Below are positions 60,790 to 64,000 of a DNA stretch of 64,000 nucleotides, piece after piece (within the stretch, counting starts at the first letter, position 1; the number at the start of each line of letters is the position of its first letter). Both the position numbers and the translations under genes were made by a program. Origin of the DNA: Halobacillus litoralis. GTDB taxonomy: Bacteria > Bacillota > Bacilli > Bacillales > Halobacillaceae. The stretch is from contig NZ_WMEW01000015.1 in NCBI RefSeq assembly GCF_009856355.1, positions 1-64,000 on the forward strand, written 5' to 3'. The notes beneath the pieces are model-generated. The model was given only the letters and a program-made list of their open reading frames with translations. It had not been told where the DNA came from and did not search any database.

Positions 60790-60966
60790 TTACCCACCAA
60801 AGGAAAAACCGAATAAGAAGAGAAGAAGTACTAAAAGGAATATTATACCAATAATAAGTGTAATAAGAGGTACTATTCTCTTTTCCCTTTCTTTATTTAA
60901 ACTCGTTAACCCAAGTATGATGCCAACTATACTTGTATATGGAGTGAATTTAATGAATTGAACCAT
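60790..60966 (-). CDS. Small membrane protein (array gene)
   Basis: 58 aa if started at ATG 60966 (MVQFIKFTPY): one segment TSIVGIILGLTSL, a charged turn NKEREKR, then a second segment to GFSFGG. The frame is open another 27 codons upstream to 61047 with a more hydrophobic N-terminus. I prefer the shorter form because GGAG lies just before it, although the spacing is tight. Confidence 0.55.
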   Translation of the reverse strand: MVQFIKFTPYTSIVGIILGLTSLNKEREKRIVPLITLIIGIIFLLVLLLFLFGFSFGG

Positions 60967-61090
60967 AGCTCCGAAAAAGTTAATAAACATCATTCTCACA
61001 AACAAAACAATCTGGATAAAGAATATATAACCAACATTAACAAGCATAACTTTCCTAAAACTGATTTTGGCACAAAAAACCTCCCTAAAC

Positions 61091-61177
61091 CTTCAACTAA
61101 CCTGCCCCAAACGTTAAGAAGAGGAATTCTTCTGTTTCAGAATCGCCCCCTTATACGGAAGACTGGATTTAGGGATA
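61091..61177. repeat. Array repeat, composite copy
   Basis: Left arm CTTCAACTAACCTGCCCC, a small hairpin around GAAGAGGAATTCTTC, AATCGCCCCC, and right arm GGAAGACTGGATTTAG. Confidence 0.75.
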
Positions 61178-61212
61178 TATTTGAGTAATTCCAAAACTAA
61201 AGTGTTTATTGT

Positions 61213-61242
61213 AAAAAACGACTGCTCTTAGGGAGCAGCCGC
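61213..61242 (-). terminator. Terminator of the GNAT gene
   Basis: CTGCTC and GAGCAG pair around TTAGG; TTTTTT follows on the minus strand. It has the same design as the hairpins inside the repeats. Confidence 0.8.
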
Positions 61243-61263
61243 CATATCTTTTAAGAGGATCCA

Positions 61264-61833
61264 CTACTCAAAAGAATTTTTAAAGTAGACTAAATTATCT
61301 GTCCATTCTCCAAATTCAAAAATAAACCCTTTTCTTGTACATTCGTATTCCATCCCTACGCCCTTTGCTAAGTTAAAGGAAGCAGTGTTATCCAAGTTAA
61401 TATGGGCTTCAATACGATGAAATTTCAAATTGTTAAAAGCAATATTAATTGCTTCTTTCACAGCTTCTTTAGCATAACCTTTTCTCCAATACTGATTGTG
61501 GATAGAATATCCTATCCTCCCCCATTGGAAATCACCTCTTGATAAGGTTGAAAAATCGACCATACCTAGATGTACTCCGTCTTCTTTTCTAAATACAGCA
61601 AACATGTGAGCAATGTCTGTAATTGCTAGGTCTTGATGTTTATCTATTAGGTTATTAAACCAAACCTGTGTGCATTGGCTCATATCCATTTTACCTTTAT
61701 CATGACGATGTTGTGATGGGGCGCGATTTTCAAATTCTGTTAGCCAATCCTTATAGTCAGATTTCTTTAGCGGTCTAATTACTAACCTTTCTGTTTCTGA
61801 AACAATATCAAATGTATTTTCTGTGATTACCAA
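61264..61833 (-). CDS. GNAT acetyltransferase, RimJ/RimL type
   Basis: 189 aa. ERLVIRPLKKSDYKDWLTEF near the N-terminus, IGYSIHNQYWRKGYAKEAVK (about 112-131) for acetyl-CoA and HRIEAHINLDNTASFNLAKG at the end. TTG start 61833 has AGGAGATGTCACA upstream. Confidence 0.87.
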   Translation of the reverse strand: MVITENTFDIVSETERLVIRPLKKSDYKDWLTEFENRAPSQHRHDKGKMDMSQCTQVWFNNLIDKHQDLAITDIAHMFAVFRKEDGVHLGMVDFSTLSRGDFQWGRIGYSIHNQYWRKGYAKEAVKEAINIAFNNLKFHRIEAHINLDNTASFNLAKGVGMEYECTRKGFIFEFGEWTDNLVYFKNSFE

Positions 61834-62036
61834 TGTGACATCTCCTATGCATAAATTTATACCAATAAGTTAAGCCTATTTTGTTATTACGATTTAGTTT
61901 ATATGCCATAAGACATCACCCCTTTCAATAAATTCCATATTATTACCAGGATATAATTATACCAAACTTCACGTTGGTGCGGAACTCAATATCCGGTTTG
62001 CATATACGCCCCGTTAATGGAACATGCAAAAATAAA

Positions 62037-62222
62037 TTATTCACAAGAAACAGACCAATTAAATGCTAGAAAATCTTGCTCAATCTTTGGAGTTTTATTG
62101 TTATCAAAACAGGCTTCCTTAGTGTATTCGAGGGAATTATAGTTCAAAAAAACAGCGACTGTCAGTAGTAGAAAAGCAATGGCTGATACTATAAAAAAAC
62201 TTTTGGTCTTTACCTTCTTCAT
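62037..62222 (-). CDS. Small exported or anchored protein
   Basis: 61 aa. A basic start (MKKVKTK), one hydrophobic helix (8-26), then 35 outside residues with two cysteines (C38 and C60). AAAAGGAGG precedes the ATG. Family not recognised. Confidence 0.6.
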   Translation of the reverse strand: MKKVKTKSFFIVSAIAFLLLTVAVFLNYNSLEYTKEACFDNNKTPKIEQDFLAFNWSVSCE

Positions 62223-62317
62223 ATCAAAAACCTCCTTTTAAAAACTTGTGTGTCTTCTAAAACTTTTCTGGTCCGTCATTTAAATAGCTAAATGCCTCGA
62301 TATTCTTTGTGCTTATG

Positions 62318-62382
62318 TAAAAAAAGACAAAAACCTCTATTGGAGAATCGTCCCCGTTAACGTAAGACTTGATGTCGAGATT
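62318..62382. repeat. Array repeat, degenerate hairpin and right arm
   Basis: AAAAAAAGAC starts a weak hairpin; CCCCGTTAACGTAAGACTTG then ATGTCGAGAT is a good right arm. Confidence 0.65.
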
Positions 62383-62481
62383 TTTCTTAAGTTAATTTTT
62401 ATTAGAGAATTAACTGTAGTCTAGATAAATGCGGTGGAAATCTATAAATACATATTCGTGACTCCAGGCGATCGGTCTGTG

Positions 62482-63456
62482 TCATTTTAAAGATTCTTCG
62501 TAGCCACTTTTATCATAAAGCACCTCGGGTGTTAATTTCGTCCATTCTTCAACCGTTGTCTCAGGATGATTTTCAACATAATCACGAACAATGTGGTAGC
62601 CGGTAATATAACCGAAGCTGTATGGAAACTCATTCCCATCTCCATAAAGAACCGTATTCACTAGATCATCCTCAGTTGAACCCAGAGAATCCTTCACTCG
62701 ATTCCATAATTGTTTCTCTTGTTCGTCATCCATATGATACGTTTTCACTACTGGTTCTCCGTATAACAAGGAAGCAAAGTATTCAGCTTTTCCTTCAAAA
62801 ATAATACTACCCAGTAAATCCCATTCATAATTTCGAGCAATTTTTTCGGTCCACACACTGTGGTGATATTCGTGTGCAACCGTCTGTTTTAATCGCTCCT
62901 TGCTAAATTGAGGGAAGTAAAAAACAGACACCTTGCCTGCCCCAACATTCACACCCCCGTAATCCAGATTTCCTCTGGGAAGAATACAAACCGTTGTATC
63001 TTGTCCCTGTAATGCATCAGCAGATTTCTCCAAGGCTTCAAGTGCCGTTTTTTCAGGTTCTGAAGCCCGAAGAATGGTGATATCATCCTTTACTTTATTC
63101 AGTTCTTTTGGAGGAGTACTCACATATTCCTTCACAAGATGAGAATGTTCACCACTCAAACATGATTCTTGTATATGATCCATAACGATATTGTCCCATA
63201 ATTTTTTCTGCTCACTCAGTTCATCTGTTTTTTCAGCCTTTTTCACATATTCTTGCACATATTCGTAGGCAGAAAAAATCCTTAAAGTTTGACCGTTTTC
63301 TGTGGTCTGTTCGATTATGTATTCATCTTGATTAGAGGTCTTTTCAGTTGAGACAATCGCGTCATTTTTTTGGTTGTTTATTTTGTTGGAAGTCCCTTCC
63401 TCACATCCTATTAAAATACTAAACAATGCTATGCCCAAAATAATTAAATGTCGCAT
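62482..63456 (-). CDS. Lipoprotein with DUF2268 zinc-protease domain
   Basis: 324 aa. The signal peptide ends in the lipobox LIGC (Cys near 18). The C-terminal half has the metalloprotease motif TVAHEYHHSVWTE (HExxH near residue 193) and GSIIFEGKAEYFASLL, the third ligand helix of DUF2268. It should act on the cell surface. Substrate unknown. AAGGAGG precedes the ATG. Confidence 0.87.
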   Translation of the reverse strand: MRHLIILGIALFSILIGCEEGTSNKINNQKNDAIVSTEKTSNQDEYIIEQTTENGQTLRIFSAYEYVQEYVKKAEKTDELSEQKKLWDNIVMDHIQESCLSGEHSHLVKEYVSTPPKELNKVKDDITILRASEPEKTALEALEKSADALQGQDTTVCILPRGNLDYGGVNVGAGKVSVFYFPQFSKERLKQTVAHEYHHSVWTEKIARNYEWDLLGSIIFEGKAEYFASLLYGEPVVKTYHMDDEQEKQLWNRVKDSLGSTEDDLVNTVLYGDGNEFPYSFGYITGYHIVRDYVENHPETTVEEWTKLTPEVLYDKSGYEESLK

Positions 63457-63546
63457 AGTTCCTCCTTTTAAAAACTATACAATTATGCGGAAATTGACTT
63501 AAATTACTATACGTTTGAACGGGAAGATGTTTTCAATACTGCTGTG

Positions 63547-63645
63547 ATCTCGAAACTGAGTTTCCAACTAACCTGCTTATTAGAAAAAAGCGATTGGTCT
63601 TATTGAACATTTGCTCCCGTTTCATTAAGACTCGAAATCGAGATA
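63547..63645. repeat. Array repeat, longest complete copy
   Basis: Left arm CTCGAAACTGAGTTTCCAAC and TAACCTGC, then AAAAAAGCGATTGGTC with a TTATTGAA loop as a minus-strand terminator, then CTCCCGTTTCATTAAGACTC and GAAATCGAGAT. All parts of the family are present here. Confidence 0.8.
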
Positions 63646-63714
63646 TTTCCTGAAAAGTCCTTTGTTTTAGCACATGTGTCTTCAATAAATTGGTTAGAAA
63701 TTTCCTTTGAACAT

Positions 63715-64000
63715 TCATTTCAATTCTCCTTTTAATTCTGGCTCTATTTGTCTAGCTATGTTAAACTCTCCATCTCTTTCGAAAGCTATAATACCATCAT
63801 TAGTTTTATCTGTTCCAAGATGTTGTCCTTCCACCATAAGTAGCATAGTACCTTCAGGAAGCCCTTTAGCTTGACCGTCTTCATAAGGTTTATTGACATT
63901 TTCTCTTATTTTACCAATTTTTTCACTTAATTCATTTTCAGCTATAGGTTCATGGGTAGTTATATAAAACTGCCCCTCCCAAACAAAATAAGGTGAACTA
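63715..64000 (-). CDS. Partial gene at window edge, unknown function
   Basis: The last 94 residues of a protein whose start lies beyond the window. It is soluble and acidic, with ENELSEKIGKIRENVNKPYE and LMVEGQHLGTDKTNDGIIAF, ending QIEPELKGELK. No motif recognised. Confidence 0.6.
   Translation of the reverse strand, partial: SSPYFVWEGQFYITTHEPIAENELSEKIGKIRENVNKPYEDGQAKGLPEGTMLLMVEGQHLGTDKTNDGIIAFERDGEFNIARQIEPELKGELK

Noticed and set aside
63533..63718. 61-codon minus-strand frame overlapping the partial edge gene as ATGA
   Set aside because: Most of it runs through the array repeat 63547-63645, so its codons are repeat sequence; no protein-like features.
49290..64000. Classical integron with standard attC sites
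   Set aside because: The arms do not contain the GTTRRRY/RYYYAAC cores and no intI is in the window, so only the layout is comparable.

Overview
The window reads as chromosomal DNA of a low-GC Gram-positive bacterium of the Bacillaceae. The support is a tenA-tenI-thiO-thiS-thiG-thiF operon in Bacillus order, a GlcNAc operon with a NagR-type regulator, a T-box leader, strong AGGAGG ribosome-binding sites, TTG/GTG starts, a CWB2 cell-wall protein and several Bacillus-type DUF proteins. Two Na+-coupled amino-acid carriers would fit a salt-tolerant genus such as Halobacillus, but the genus is only a guess. I found no rRNA, tRNA, CRISPR array or phage.

Layout. 0.3-5.0 kb: thiamine thiazole operon (minus) under a TPP riboswitch. 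5.0-7.7 kb: NUDIX, SDR and small membrane genes. 8.1-11.0 kb: flavin reductase-egtB-egtD, an ergothioneine-type pathway. 11.1-17.1 kb: peroxiredoxin, then nagE-nagA-nagB-nagR-SIS for N-acetylglucosamine uptake and catabolism, with visible NagR and CcpA sites. 17.3-26.7 kb: Na+/alanine symporter, SGNH hydrolase with cell-wall anchor, alpha/beta hydrolase, small membrane proteins, PdaC-like deacetylase. 27.1-31.5 kb: ykcB-like GT39, GT2, GtrA and UTP-glucose pyrophosphorylase, a cell-envelope glycosylation operon. 31.8-38.6 kb: small membrane genes, ArsR with a CSC-motif permease, peptidase E, NUDIX, a His/Gly/Tyr-rich repeat protein. 38.7-42.3 kb: ECF sigma, PadR and FtsW-like operon; M23 peptidase. 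42.4-44.1 kb: T-box leader (specifier reads Phe) and an NSS transporter. 45.8-48.3 kb: UPF0303, MFS and IclR.

From about 48.5 kb to the right edge the DNA becomes visibly AT-rich and the genes small. From 49.4 kb every gene is on the minus strand: GNATs, NUDIX, 80-130 aa membrane proteins, sigma/anti-sigma, PadR/membrane, HTH/membrane and two lipoproteins or exported proteins. Nearly every junction carries a degenerate imperfect palindrome of one family. Its outer arms resemble CTCGAAACTGAGTCTTC and GAAGACTCGATTTCGAG, and it often encloses a minus-strand terminator hairpin. The repeats all have the same orientation relative to the genes and sit just 3' of each gene, as in an integron cassette array, but no integrase is visible here. 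One isolated copy lies at 94-147, beside the thiamine operon.

A second, unrelated family of GC-rich elements (about 18.9, 22.3, 34.0 and 44.1 kb) are internally deleted remnants of an IS1182-like insertion sequence. Three of them sit between two copies of the same rho-independent terminator hairpin. This implies insertion at terminators with duplication of the whole stem-loop.
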